From NCBI RefSeq assembly GCF_000760935.2, contig NZ_CP049744.1, positions 1,364,001 through 1,428,000 on the forward strand: a DNA stretch of 64,000 nucleotides, given 5' to 3'. The number at the start of each line of letters is the position of its first letter. Position 1 is the first letter of the stretch. The stretch is from Rhodococcoides fascians A25f (GTDB lineage: Bacteria; Actinomycetota; Actinomycetes; Mycobacteriales; Mycobacteriaceae). The notes under the pieces are model-generated. The model was given only the letters and a program-made list of their open reading frames with translations. It was not told where the DNA came from and did no database searches. The position numbers and the translations under genes were made by a program. Positions 27,727 to 35,899 of the stretch are shown piece after piece.

Positions 27727-27945
27727 TAGTGCACGCGGGGCCGGTTTCGTAAGTGCCGGTTCGGACCGGTAGGATTGGCGCTCGTCGTGCCAGCCAGCCG
27801 GTGTGCAGCCGTGGGCGAGTACGTGGCCCCAGCGCCAGCTCGGTGACCAAGGCTTTTGGCTCGAAGCCCTCAGGGCTTGGTTGTCAGGTAGGCGTACGCA
27901 AACGGCGTGCGCGAAAACGCTAGAGAAGAACGTGAGGACACCCGC
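27727..27945 (+). promoter_or_regulatory. Leader region before the bS22 gene (219 bases)
   Basis: Non-coding stretch between the helix-turn-helix gene and the bS22 gene. It contains a small hairpin, AAGCCC with GGGCTT around 27866-27881, and probably the bS22 promoter. The gap is unusually long for this part of the window. No tRNA or recognised RNA was found in it. Confidence 0.4.
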
Positions 27946-28047
27946 ATGGGTTCAGTGATCAAGAAGCGTCGCAAGCGCATGTCGAAGAAGAAGCACCGCA
28001 AGCTGCTTCGTCGTACCCGCGTGCAGCGCAGGAAACTCGGCAAGTAG
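27946..28047 (+). CDS. Small ribosomal subunit protein bS22 (AURKAIP1/COX24 domain)
   Basis: A 33-residue, extremely basic protein: ATG at 27946 with GAGGAC just upstream, TAG at 28045-28047. The sequence starts [19 protein letters not shown] and continues with [11 protein letters not shown], the near-invariant actinobacterial protein found in mycobacterial ribosome structures at the 30S intersubunit face. It lies in the place of Rv0500B and is followed by a strong terminator. Very short genes like this are easily missed. Confidence 0.93.
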
Positions 28048-28067
28048 TTCTGCCGGCATAGCTTTCA

Positions 28068-28104
28068 CCAGGAGGCCCGTCACCGTCGGTGGCGGGCCTC
28101 CTGG
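28068..28104 (+). terminator. Strong terminator after bS22
   Basis: A 17-base stem (28068-28084 with 28088-28104, one G-U pair) and a three-base loop, 20 bases after the bS22 stop. The length and GC content make it a confident factor-independent terminator. Confidence 0.75.
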
Positions 28105-28191
28105 CGTTCGAACGTGGGCTTCGCTTCTCACCCTCGCGTCTGCCCACCGATCCAGTAGGCTTTGGACCGGAGCCGATGTTGGGGGTGCGCA

Positions 28192-29322
28192 GTGAGTCCG
28201 AGCGATCGTGGTGTTGCCGCGCCCCGAGTGGTCCTGGTGACCGGAGCTAGTCGTTTTCTCGGCGGATACCTCGTCACCAGACTGGCCCAGAACCCGCAGA
28301 TCGAACGGGTGATCGCCGTCGACGCGCTGTCGCCGAGCAAGGATCTGCTCCGGCGCATGGGCCGCGCCGAGTTCGTCCGCGCGGACATCCGAAACCCCTT
28401 GATCGGCAAAGTGATTCGTAATGCCGGCGTGGATACCGTCGTGCATGCCGCCACCGTGGCCAAACCCCCCCGATCCGGCCATCGCGCCACGATGAAAGAC
28501 CTCAACGTCATCGGCGCGATGCAGCTGTTCGCGGTGTGCCAGAAATCTCCGACGGTGGAGAAGGTGGTGCTGCGTTCGTCCTCCTCGGTGTACGGCTGCA
28601 GCGCGAAGGACCCGGTGAAGTTCACCGAGGAGATGAGCGCCCGACGCCCACCGAGCGGTGCGTACGCGCGGGACACCATCGACATCGAAGGATACGTTCG
28701 CGGACTCGGCCGTCGACGACCCGACATCGCCGTGTCGATCCTCCGCATGGCACCGCTGATCGGTCCGCGATTGAACGGCACCATCTCGCGGTACATGACC
28801 TCGCCGCTGATCCCGAGCATCATCGGCCGCGATGCACGTATGCAGTTGCTGCACGAGGAAGACGCCCTCGCCGCGCTCGAGCGCGCCACCATCGGCGGTC
28901 CGGCGGGCACGTTCAACATCGGGGCCGACGGCACGATCATGCTGTCGCAGGCGATCCGCCGTGCCGGGCGCGTCCAGGTGCCGGTTCCGTTTCCACTGTT
29001 CAAGAGTGTCGGCCGCGCTCTCATGGGCGGCATGATGCGGGAATTCACCACCGAACAACTCGACTACTTCCACTTCGGCTGCGGCCTCGACACCACCCGC
29101 ATGCGTTCGGTCCTGGGCTTCGAGCCGCGGTGGACTACGGTTCAGGCATTCGACGACTTCGTCCGCGGCGCTGCGCTTCGCCCGGTCATCAGGACCGAGT
29201 GGGTGGACGGCATCGAGAATCGACTGCTCTCGGCCGTCGATACCGGCGCATCCACCGCGCGCGCACTGGCAGCACTGCGTAGCTCGGACACAGTGCGAAG
29301 TTCGGGAGGGACGGGTGAGTGA
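28192..29322 (+). CDS. NAD-dependent epimerase/dehydratase-like SDR protein (Rv0501-like)
   Basis: Extended short-chain dehydrogenase/reductase of about 376 residues. The N-terminal Rossmann loop is VLVTGASRFLGGYL and the acidic end of strand 2 is VIAVDAL. The usual active-site YxxxK is not intact: the expected place reads AYARDTIDIEGY, with no lysine four residues after the tyrosine. The M. tuberculosis orthologue is named galE2, but the missing lysine argues against a classical UDP-galactose epimerase. GTG at 28192 chosen; an ATG at 28162 gives ten extra residues. It overlaps the next gene by eight bases, suggesting joint function with that acyltransferase. Confidence 0.82.
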   Translation: MSPSDRGVAAPRVVLVTGASRFLGGYLVTRLAQNPQIERVIAVDALSPSKDLLRRMGRAEFVRADIRNPLIGKVIRNAGVDTVVHAATVAKPPRSGHRATMKDLNVIGAMQLFAVCQKSPTVEKVVLRSSSSVYGCSAKDPVKFTEEMSARRPPSGAYARDTIDIEGYVRGLGRRRPDIAVSILRMAPLIGPRLNGTISRYMTSPLIPSIIGRDARMQLLHEEDALAALERATIGGPAGTFNIGADGTIMLSQAIRRAGRVQVPVPFPLFKSVGRALMGGMMREFTTEQLDYFHFGCGLDTTRMRSVLGFEPRWTTVQAFDDFVRGAALRPVIRTEWVDGIENRLLSAVDTGASTARALAALRSSDTVRSSGGTGE

Positions 29323-30355
29323 AGTGGCCAAAGTGATTCCATTGCACGGTGGCCGCTCGGTCCGCGCGTCGCAGGGTTCGCGCGAACGGCACCCCTCCGC
29401 CTACACCGAGCCGCGTGAGCCGACGCCGCTGCTCGACCCTGCCCCCGCCGTCGCGTCCCCTTCGGCGGCAGCGATCCCGACTCCGCTGCTCTCGATGATC
29501 GACGACACCAAGACCGCCGTCGTGGACCAGATCTCCTCGGTTGCCGAGTTCGTGCGCAGACGTCTGGCCGGCGATTACAGCGTGGACGAGTTCGGTTACG
29601 ACCCGCACTTCGCCGACGCCATCTGGCTTCCGTTGCTGCGGCCGCTGTTCGACAAGTGGTTCCGCGTCGAAGTGAAGGGCATCGAGAACATTCCGTCCGA
29701 CGGTGGTGCCCTCGTCGTCGCCAACCACGCAGGTGTTGTCCCGGTCGATGCGCTGATGGCGTCGGTCGCGGTGCGCGACCACCATCCGGCGCACCGTCCA
29801 CTACGAATGTTGGCCGCCGACATGGCTTTCGAGATGCCCGGCGTCGGCACCATCGCCCGCAAAGCCGGGCACACGCTGGCGTGCAACCCCGACGCCGAGC
29901 GCCTGCTGCGCACCGGCGAACTCGCAGCGGTGTTCCCCGAGGGCTTCAAGGGCATCGGCAAGCCGTTCAGCGAGCGCTACAAACTGCAGCGATTCGGCCG
30001 TGGCGGGTTCGTCTCGGCGGCTCTGCGAACGGGTGCACCGATCATTCCGTGCTCCATCGTCGGCTCGGAGGAGATCTACCCGAAGATCGGCGACATCGCG
30101 CCACTGGCTCGACTGATGGGCATGCCGTACTTTCCGGTCACGCCGTTCTTCCCGCACTTCGGTCCGCTCGGACTGATCCCGTTGCCGTCCAAGTGGTACA
30201 TCGAGTTCGGTAAGCCGATTCCTACCGACTCGTACGACGCCGCCGCGTTCGAGGATCCGATGGTGCTCTTCGAGCTGACCGACCACGTCCGCGAAACCAT
30301 TCAGCACACGCTGTACCGACTGCTGGCCAAGAGACGCAACGTCTTCCTGGGGTGA
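29315..30355 (+). CDS. PlsC-like phospholipid/glycerol acyltransferase (Rv0502-like)
   Basis: 346 residues. The acyltransferase domain starts near residue 110. NHAGVVPVDA replaces the usual NHxxxxD box with a longer spacing (His to Asp of seven), as in this actinobacterial subgroup. FPEGFKG is the conserved third block and PFFPHFGPLG lies further on. The N-terminal 100 residues are Pro/Ala-rich and probably disordered. It should transfer an acyl chain to a lysophospholipid or a similar lipid at the membrane. It overlaps the SDR-like gene, so the two are translationally coupled. Confidence 0.85.
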   Translation: MSEVAKVIPLHGGRSVRASQGSRERHPSAYTEPREPTPLLDPAPAVASPSAAAIPTPLLSMIDDTKTAVVDQISSVAEFVRRRLAGDYSVDEFGYDPHFADAIWLPLLRPLFDKWFRVEVKGIENIPSDGGALVVANHAGVVPVDALMASVAVRDHHPAHRPLRMLAADMAFEMPGVGTIARKAGHTLACNPDAERLLRTGELAAVFPEGFKGIGKPFSERYKLQRFGRGGFVSAALRTGAPIIPCSIVGSEEIYPKIGDIAPLARLMGMPYFPVTPFFPHFGPLGLIPLPSKWYIEFGKPIPTDSYDAAAFEDPMVLFELTDHVRETIQHTLYRLLAKRRNVFLG

Positions 30356-30371
30356 ACGCACGGGTTATCCT

Positions 30372-30866
30372 GTGCCAGTGCACATTCGCAACACCACCAC
30401 CGAAGATCTGCCCGAGATTCTCGACATCCACAACGATGCCGTCGCCAACACGACTGCCATCTGGGACGAGGAACAGGTCGACCTCGCCGATCGCACGGCC
30501 TGGTTCGACGGCCGCCTCGCCGCGGGATACCCCGTCCTCACCGCCGAGGTCGACGGCCGGGTGGCCGGATACGCGTCGTACGGGCAGTGGCGGGTCAAGA
30601 GCGGTTACCGGCACTCGGTGGAGCACTCGGTGTACATCCACCGGGATTTCTATCGGCGTGGCCTTGCCAGCGCGCTGCTGAGCGAATTGATCGAGCGGGC
30701 CAGGGCAGGCGACGTGCACGTGCTGGTGGCGTTCATCGAGTCCGAGAACACCACCTCGATCGCGCTGCACCGGAAACTCGGCTTCGCGACCGTCGGGCAG
30801 ATGCCGGAGGTGGGCGTCAAGTTCGGCCGATGGCTCGACCTGACCCTGATGCAGCTGACGCTCTGA
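30372..30866 (+). CDS. GNAT acetyltransferase (phosphinothricin/methionine sulfoximine type)
   Basis: Single-domain GCN5-like N-acetyltransferase of 164 residues. The acetyl-CoA loop is SVYIHRDFYRRGLASALL, matching the Q/RxxGxG/A block, and the last strands ENTTSIALHRKLGFATVGQMPEVG match the Pat/MddA group. These enzymes acetylate phosphinothricin, methionine sulfoximine or related amino acids. The GTG at 30372 is followed by another GTG two codons later. It stands 16 bases after the acyltransferase gene. Confidence 0.85.
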   Translation: MPVHIRNTTTEDLPEILDIHNDAVANTTAIWDEEQVDLADRTAWFDGRLAAGYPVLTAEVDGRVAGYASYGQWRVKSGYRHSVEHSVYIHRDFYRRGLASALLSELIERARAGDVHVLVAFIESENTTSIALHRKLGFATVGQMPEVGVKFGRWLDLTLMQLTL

Positions 30867-30884
30867 GCGGCCTGCCCGGATGGG

Positions 30885-31871
30885 TCAGCTCTTGCGGCGG
30901 CCGACCACGGCAGCGAGTCCGCCGCCCACTGCGCCCAAAGCCAACGCCGTCGGCACGCCGATCTTGGCGGCCTTGCGTCCGGTGCGATAGTCGCGAATTT
31001 CCCAGCCCCGGTTCTTGGCCAGCTCACGCAGGTCAGTATCGGGATTGATCGCCACGGCGGTCCCGACGAGCGAGAGCATCGGAACATCGTTGTGGCTGTC
31101 CGAGTACGCGGTGCACCGCTTGAGGTTGAGGCCTTCACGCACAGCCAGTGAGCGCACTGCGTGCGCCTTGCCGATGCCGTGCAGGATGTCTCCGACGAGG
31201 CGGCCGGTGAACACCCCGTCCTTGCTCTCGGCGACGGTTCCCAGTGCCCCGGTGAGCCCGAGCCGCTTGGCGATGATCTGAGCCAGTTCCAGGGGAGTGG
31301 CGGTGACCAGCCACACTTGCTGGCCGGCGTCGAGGTGCATCTGCGCGAGAGCGCGAGTACCGGCCCAGATCTTGTCGGCAATGACCTCGTCGTAGATCTC
31401 TTCGCCGAGCGTGGTCAGTTCGGAGGTGGGGCGGCCCTTGATGAACGAGAGCGCCTTTTCTCGGCCGCTGGCCACATCCTCGCTGTTCTCCTTGCCGCTG
31501 ACCCTGAATTTCACTTGCTGCCAAGCGAATTGAGCCAAGTCGCCACTGGTGAAGTATTTGCGAGCAGCCAGCCCGCGAGCGAAATGGATGATCGATGCGC
31601 CCTGGACCATGGTGTTGTCCACGTCGAAGAAGGCCGCGGCGGTGAGATCGCGCGGAATCGCGCCCTCGGACTCGATCTGCAACGCGAGAGCGGCGTCGGC
31701 ACTCGCCTGGCCGGCCACGTTGGCGCGGACTTCTGCATCGGACGGACCGAAGGGGTTGCGAATCCTGCGAATACGCCGCTTGAACTGCTTGTCCCCGCGC
31801 GGATCCTCGGTGTCGACCATGTCGATATCGGGCGTGGCCTCGATCGGCAGGTCGGTTCCCCCGTCACTCAC
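30885..31871 (-). CDS. HAD-IB family phosphatase (SerB1-like)
   Basis: Haloacid dehalogenase-type phosphatase of about 328 residues. Motif I is FFDVDNTMV (nucleophile Asp, second Asp two on), motif II VTATP, and motif [18 protein letters not shown]-terminal hydrophobic segment ([15 protein letters not shown]) may anchor it to the membrane. The GTG at 31871 is favoured because a GGAGGAGG ribosome site lies just ahead; the frame stays open to 31964 through a repeat. The genomic place matches serB1 of M. tuberculosis. Phosphoserine or a lipid phosphate could be the substrate. Confidence 0.85.
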   Translation of the reverse strand: MSDGGTDLPIEATPDIDMVDTEDPRGDKQFKRRIRRIRNPFGPSDAEVRANVAGQASADAALALQIESEGAIPRDLTAAAFFDVDNTMVQGASIIHFARGLAARKYFTSGDLAQFAWQQVKFRVSGKENSEDVASGREKALSFIKGRPTSELTTLGEEIYDEVIADKIWAGTRALAQMHLDAGQQVWLVTATPLELAQIIAKRLGLTGALGTVAESKDGVFTGRLVGDILHGIGKAHAVRSLAVREGLNLKRCTAYSDSHNDVPMLSLVGTAVAINPDTDLRELAKNRGWEIRDYRTGRKAAKIGVPTALALGAVGGGLAAVVGRRKS

Positions 31872-31901
31872 TTCGGTCCTCCTCCCACTCGAGTACTCGA
31901 T

Positions 31902-31979
31902 GCGCCCAGTCGGTCTACCCGCGCAGCCCAGTCGGTCACGCAAGCAGCCCACTCGGCTACCCACGCAGCCTAGTCGTGG
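31902..31979. repeat. Imperfect tandem repeat upstream of the HAD phosphatase gene
   Basis: Four degenerate copies of a unit of about 20 bases with the core GCAGCCCAGTCGG(TC/CT)AC occupy most of the leader of the minus-strand phosphatase gene. The copies differ by a few bases and small indels. They probably fall upstream of its ribosome site and could be unstable in copy number. Confidence 0.6.
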
Positions 31980-32085
31980 GTCCGACCGGACCGACGGGGG
32001 ATAAGCGAAGCCGGCCGTGAGGGCGGGCCGGCAGGGCGGCCGTCTGTGACGTTCGTCTCCATTGCGGACGTGTCACAGTGGACGG

Positions 32086-32367
32086 ATGCAGACGACTCCC
32101 CCCGGCGTGGCTCTTCTCACCCGTGCAGGCTGCCATTCGTGCACCCACGCGCTCGAGGTGTTGAACGAGGTGTGCCGCGAGTTCGACGTGGCCGTCACGG
32201 TCGTCGACGTCGACGAGGCGGCGACGGAATCGCCTGACCTGCGTGCGGAGTACGGGGACCGAGTGCCGGTGGTGCTGCTCGACGGCATCGAGCACAGCTA
32301 CTGGGAGGTGGACGTGCCCCGATTGCGGGCCGATCTGGCTCGGGCAGGGCACCCTAAGAACGTGTGA
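32086..32367 (+). CDS. Glutaredoxin-like protein (Rv0508-like)
   Basis: 93 residues with a thioredoxin-type fold. The active site near the N-terminus is GCHSC, and RVPVVLLDG supplies the cis-proline. This is the small DUF836/glutaredoxin-like family, which carries a CxxC but not the classical CPYC. I start at the ATG at 32086; the frame is open to 32062. The order glutaredoxin-like, then hemA, is that of M. tuberculosis, with rex inserted between. Confidence 0.85.
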   Translation: MQTTPPGVALLTRAGCHSCTHALEVLNEVCREFDVAVTVVDVDEAATESPDLRAEYGDRVPVVLLDGIEHSYWEVDVPRLRADLARAGHPKNV

Positions 32368-32406
32368 TTCGTCTCCGTGTGCAGGTGAAGGCCGGTATGC
32401 GCAACT

Positions 32407-32424
32407 TTGTTCATTCGTTCACAA
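32407..32424. promoter_or_regulatory. Rex operator (ROP) candidate
   Basis: TTGTTCATTCGTTCACAA lies about 100 bases upstream of rex. Against the known actinobacterial consensus TTGTGAA-N4-TTCACAA it has a perfect right half and five of seven bases in the left half. A poorer TGTGAA half-site follows at 32439-32444. This supports self-regulation of the rex-hem operon by NADH. Confidence 0.6.
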
Positions 32425-32522
32425 GCAGTTACCGTGGTGTGAACAGCATTCGTGAAATAGACACGAACGCAGGATCAGCGTGAAGACCGGCATCGACGCC
32501 GTTCGGACGAGGAGCCCCAGAC

Positions 32523-33353
32523 GTGACCGAAGAGCGCCCGTCGCCCAGCGGCGTAGAGCGGGTCATCCCTCAGGCTACGGTCACCCGTCTGGCGACCTAC
32601 CTGCGGGTCCTCTCCATCCTCGCAGACGAGGGCGTTCTCATCGTCTCCAGTGAAGAACTGGCCACCGCAGCAGGTGTCGGATCGGCCAAACTGCGCAAGG
32701 ATCTCTCCTTTCTCGGCCCCAACGGCGTTCGCGGTGTCGGCTACGACGTCGCACGTCTGCGCGCCAAGATCGAGAGCGCACTCGGACTCGATCGCGGCCA
32801 CCGCGTCGTACTGGCGGGAGTCGGCAATCTGGGACAGGCGCTGGCCGGGTACGGCGGATTCGCGCGTCGCGGCTTCACGATGGTCGGCCTCTTCGACCGC
32901 GACCCGGCGCGCGTGGGCACCGACGTCGACGGACTGACCGTCCGGCACGTCGACGAGCTCGACAAGGCCTGCCGTGAACTCGAGGCGACCATCGGCGTCA
33001 TCGCCACCCCCGACGACGCCGTGCACGTCGTCGCCGAAAAGCTCGTAGCCGGCGGCGTCGAGTGCATTCTGAGCTTCTCGCCGATGGTGCTCGATGTTCC
33101 CGAACACGTCGAGGTGCGGCGCGTGGACCTGGCGGTGGAGATGCAGGTGCTCTCCTTCAACAGCTCTCGCAACGTGTCCGAACCGACCGGCGTGACCGCG
33201 CCGACCGTCGTCACTGCGCCTCGGCCACAGCCGGTCTCACCGCCTCCACTCACGTCCACGGCACGTCTCGGCCGCAGTCACGGCCCGCGCATCGCCGGAA
33301 ATCCAAGCCCAGTCAACAGTTCGACAAGAAACGGATCGGTGATTGCACCGTGA
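32523..33353 (+). CDS. rex: Redox-sensing transcriptional repressor Rex
   Basis: Repressor that leaves DNA when NADH rises relative to NAD+. 276 residues. An N-terminal winged helix includes [24 protein letters not shown], and a Rossmann domain has [12 protein letters not shown], then [11 protein letters not shown]. The last 60 residues, after about 215, are a Pro/Thr-rich low-complexity tail that Streptomyces Rex lacks in this length. GTG start. Its stop overlaps the hemA start, so haem synthesis is directly coupled to redox control, as in the rex-hemACD operon of Streptomyces. Confidence 0.93.
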   Translation: MTEERPSPSGVERVIPQATVTRLATYLRVLSILADEGVLIVSSEELATAAGVGSAKLRKDLSFLGPNGVRGVGYDVARLRAKIESALGLDRGHRVVLAGVGNLGQALAGYGGFARRGFTMVGLFDRDPARVGTDVDGLTVRHVDELDKACRELEATIGVIATPDDAVHVVAEKLVAGGVECILSFSPMVLDVPEHVEVRRVDLAVEMQVLSFNSSRNVSEPTGVTAPTVVTAPRPQPVSPPPLTSTARLGRSHGPRIAGNPSPVNSSTRNGSVIAP

Positions 33354-34762
33354 GTGTCCTTCTCGTCGGGATATCGCACCGTAGCGCTCCCGTCGCAGTC
33401 CTCGAGCGTGTCGCCATCACGGACACCGATCGCCCGAAACTGACCGACAAACTGATGGCCAGCGGAAGCATCTCCGAGGTCATGGTGGTGTCCACGTGCA
33501 ATCGTGTCGAGATCTACGCCGTCGTCGACGCCTTCCACGGCGCGTTGACCGCCGTCGGCGAGGTACTCGGTGAACACTCCGGACTCGAGATCGCGGACCT
33601 GACCAAGCACGCCTACGTGCGCTACAGCGAGGCCGCCGTCGAGCATCTGTTCGCAGTGGCCAGCGGCCTGGACTCGATGGTCATCGGTGAGCAGCAGATC
33701 CTCGGCCAGATCCGGTCGGCATACGCCGCCTCGGACGGCCAGCAGGCTTCCGGACGGGTGATGCACGAACTGGCTCAGCAGGCGCTGCGAGTCGGTAAGC
33801 GGGTACACAGCGAAACCGGAATCGACGCCGCTGGAGCCTCGGTGGTCTCGGTTGCCCTCGATCGCGCCGCCGAGACGTTCGGCGGTTCCCTCGCCGGTCG
33901 CAAGGCCGTCGTCCTCGGAGCCGGAGCCATGGGCGGCCTCGCCGTCGCGCACCTCGGCCGCGCCGGAATCGGCGGCCTCACCGTCGTCAACCGCACTCGC
34001 GAGCGGGCCGACCACTTGGCCGAGAACGCCGTCTCGAACGGAATCCCGGCCACGTCGGTCGCCCTCGAGAATCTGCCCGCTGCGGTGGCCGAGGCCGACA
34101 TCCTCATCACCTGTACCGGTGCGGTGGGGACCGTGGTCTCCATCGCCGATGCTCACCTCGCCCTCGTCGGACGCGACTCCGAGCACCCCCTGGTGATCTG
34201 CGACCTCGGACTGCCCCGCGACGTCGACGCCGCCGTGGCGCAGCTGCCGGGTATCACCGTCTTCGACATGGAGTCGCTTCAGCGCGATCCCGCAGCCGGT
34301 GCTGCGGCGAACGACGCGTCGGCGGCTCGCGAGATCGTCTCCAGTGAACTCTCGGGTTACCTTGCGGGACAACGGCTTGCCGAGGTCACCCCCACCGTCA
34401 CCGCACTGCGTCAGCGCGCTGCCGAAGTGGTCGAGGGGGAGTTGTTGCGCCTCGAGTCGCGGCTGCCCGGGCTCGATTCACCGCAGCGCGACGAGGTGGC
34501 CCGTACCGTGCGCCGGGTAGTCGACAAGTTGCTGCACTCGCCGACGGTGCGCGTCAAGCAGCTCGCCAGCACCCCGGGCGGGGATTCCTACGCCGCTGCG
34601 CTGCGGGAGTTGTTCGAGCTGAGCCCCGGTTCGGTCGATGCGGTGGCGACGCCGATGGAGATCGGCTCGCTGGAGCTGGTCGACGACTTCACCGCCAGCC
34701 GTACCGATCTGCGCTCGGACTCTCACCCCGGCGGCACCGCCGGTCAGGAGCGATCGGAGTGA
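33350..34762 (+). CDS. hemA: Glutamyl-tRNA reductase
   Basis: First committed step of C5-pathway haem synthesis: glutamyl-tRNA(Glu) is reduced with NADPH to glutamate-1-semialdehyde, which hemL (51736) then converts. 470 residues. The catalytic cysteine is Cys50 in [15 protein letters not shown] follows in the catalytic domain, and the NADPH-binding loop is [11 protein letters not shown] near 187-197. A C-terminal helical dimerisation domain follows. The GTG at 33350 overlaps the rex stop; the longer open frame upstream lies within rex. It overlaps hemC by four bases. Confidence 0.95.
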   Translation: MSVLLVGISHRSAPVAVLERVAITDTDRPKLTDKLMASGSISEVMVVSTCNRVEIYAVVDAFHGALTAVGEVLGEHSGLEIADLTKHAYVRYSEAAVEHLFAVASGLDSMVIGEQQILGQIRSAYAASDGQQASGRVMHELAQQALRVGKRVHSETGIDAAGASVVSVALDRAAETFGGSLAGRKAVVLGAGAMGGLAVAHLGRAGIGGLTVVNRTRERADHLAENAVSNGIPATSVALENLPAAVAEADILITCTGAVGTVVSIADAHLALVGRDSEHPLVICDLGLPRDVDAAVAQLPGITVFDMESLQRDPAAGAAANDASAAREIVSSELSGYLAGQRLAEVTPTVTALRQRAAEVVEGELLRLESRLPGLDSPQRDEVARTVRRVVDKLLHSPTVRVKQLASTPGGDSYAAALRELFELSPGSVDAVATPMEIGSLELVDDFTASRTDLRSDSHPGGTAGQERSE

Positions 34763-35736
34763 ACGACATCGTCAAGATCGGTACTCGCGGAAGCCTTCTC
34801 GCGACCACCCAGGCCGACACCGTGCGCGTGGCTCTCGCCGCTGCAGGGGTCGAGGCCGAACTGGTGATCGTCAAGACCGCGGGCGATCTGTCTGCTGCAC
34901 CCGTACAGACGATCGGCGTCGGTGTCTTCACCGCAGCGCTGCGCGAGGCACTCGCCGACGGCACCGTCGACATCGCCGTGCACTCCTACAAGGATCTGCC
35001 GACGGCAGCCGACGACCGGTTCGTCATCGCGGCCATCCCGGCCCGCGAGGATCCCCGGGACGCCCTGGTGGCCCGCGACGGGCTGGTACTGGGCGAGCTG
35101 CCCGCGGACGCGAAGGTCGGTACCTCCGCACCCCGCCGGATTGCTCAATTGCGAGCTCTCGGACAGGGATTGGATGTCCGGCCGCTGCGAGGCAACCTCG
35201 ACACCAGGATCGGGAAGGTGGCCTCGGGCGAGCTCGACGCCGTCATCGTCGCCCGCGCCGGACTGGCCCGCATCGGCCGACTCGACGTCGTCACCGAAGC
35301 ACTCGATCCGGTGCAGCTGCTGCCGGCACCTGCTCAAGGTGCGCTGGCTGTCGAATGCCGCACCGGCGACACCGATCTCGCGGCGGCCATCGCCACCCTC
35401 GACGACGCACACGCGCGCGCCGCGGTGGCAGCCGAACGTGGACTGCTGGCCGAACTCGAAGCCGGCTGCACCGCTCCGGTCGGCGCGATCGCCGAAGTTG
35501 TCGAATCCATCGACGAGGACGGCCGCATCTTCGACGAACTGTCGTTGCGTGGCTGCGTAGCCGCGATCGACGGCAGCGACACCATCCGCGCGTCGATCGT
35601 CGGATCACCCGACCGCGCCGAGGAGCTGGGCCGGGAATTGGCCCGCGAACTGCTCGATCTCGGTGCCCGCGAACTCGTTTCAGTCACCGAACCAGCGCAG
35701 GCCGGTTCTCACGCACAGGGTGGATCTCATGTCTAG
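34759..35736 (+). CDS. hemC: Porphobilinogen deaminase (hydroxymethylbilane synthase)
   Basis: Condenses four porphobilinogen molecules into hydroxymethylbilane. 325 residues, normal length. The dipyrromethane cofactor attaches to Cys237 in [11 protein letters not shown]. The catalytic aspartate region is SYKDLPT, and the Arg-rich substrate loop includes GTSAPRR and RGNLDTR. GTG start overlapping the hemA stop. After its stop at 35736 there is a gap of 159 bases to hemD, filled by a possible 56-codon ORF. Confidence 0.95.
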   Translation: MNDIVKIGTRGSLLATTQADTVRVALAAAGVEAELVIVKTAGDLSAAPVQTIGVGVFTAALREALADGTVDIAVHSYKDLPTAADDRFVIAAIPAREDPRDALVARDGLVLGELPADAKVGTSAPRRIAQLRALGQGLDVRPLRGNLDTRIGKVASGELDAVIVARAGLARIGRLDVVTEALDPVQLLPAPAQGALAVECRTGDTDLAAAIATLDDAHARAAVAAERGLLAELEAGCTAPVGAIAEVVESIDEDGRIFDELSLRGCVAAIDGSDTIRASIVGSPDRAEELGRELARELLDLGARELVSVTEPAQAGSHAQGGSHV

Positions 35737-35899
35737 GGCCATAACGGCACCCGTCCGCGGACGCGCCAAACGCACGGCGACCCGTCCGGTCGTACGGAGA
35801 GAGTCGATCGCCACCGCTCGACTGATTCCGAAACGGGGCACGGCAACCCCGATAGAACTGCAGTACCCACACAAGACAGCACTGGAGAACAACCGATGA
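35729..35899 (+). CDS. Possible 56-residue basic protein between hemC and hemD
   Basis: ATG at 35729 overlaps the hemC stop by eight bases, and its TGA at 35897-35899 overlaps the hemD ATG as ATGA. The ORF thus fills the whole hemC-hemD gap in the stop-start manner seen for the other genes of this operon. A GGGTGG stretch precedes the ATG. The product is rich in Arg and Thr and has no known motif. It could instead be a leader that couples hemD translation to hemC, or a chance ORF in GC-rich DNA. Confidence 0.35.
   Translation: MSRAITAPVRGRAKRTATRPVVRRESIATARLIPKRGTATPIELQYPHKTALENNR

Noticed and set aside
27727-27945. tRNA or structured RNA in the gap before bS22
   Set aside because: The hairpins seen are too short and no cloverleaf or T-loop sequence is present.
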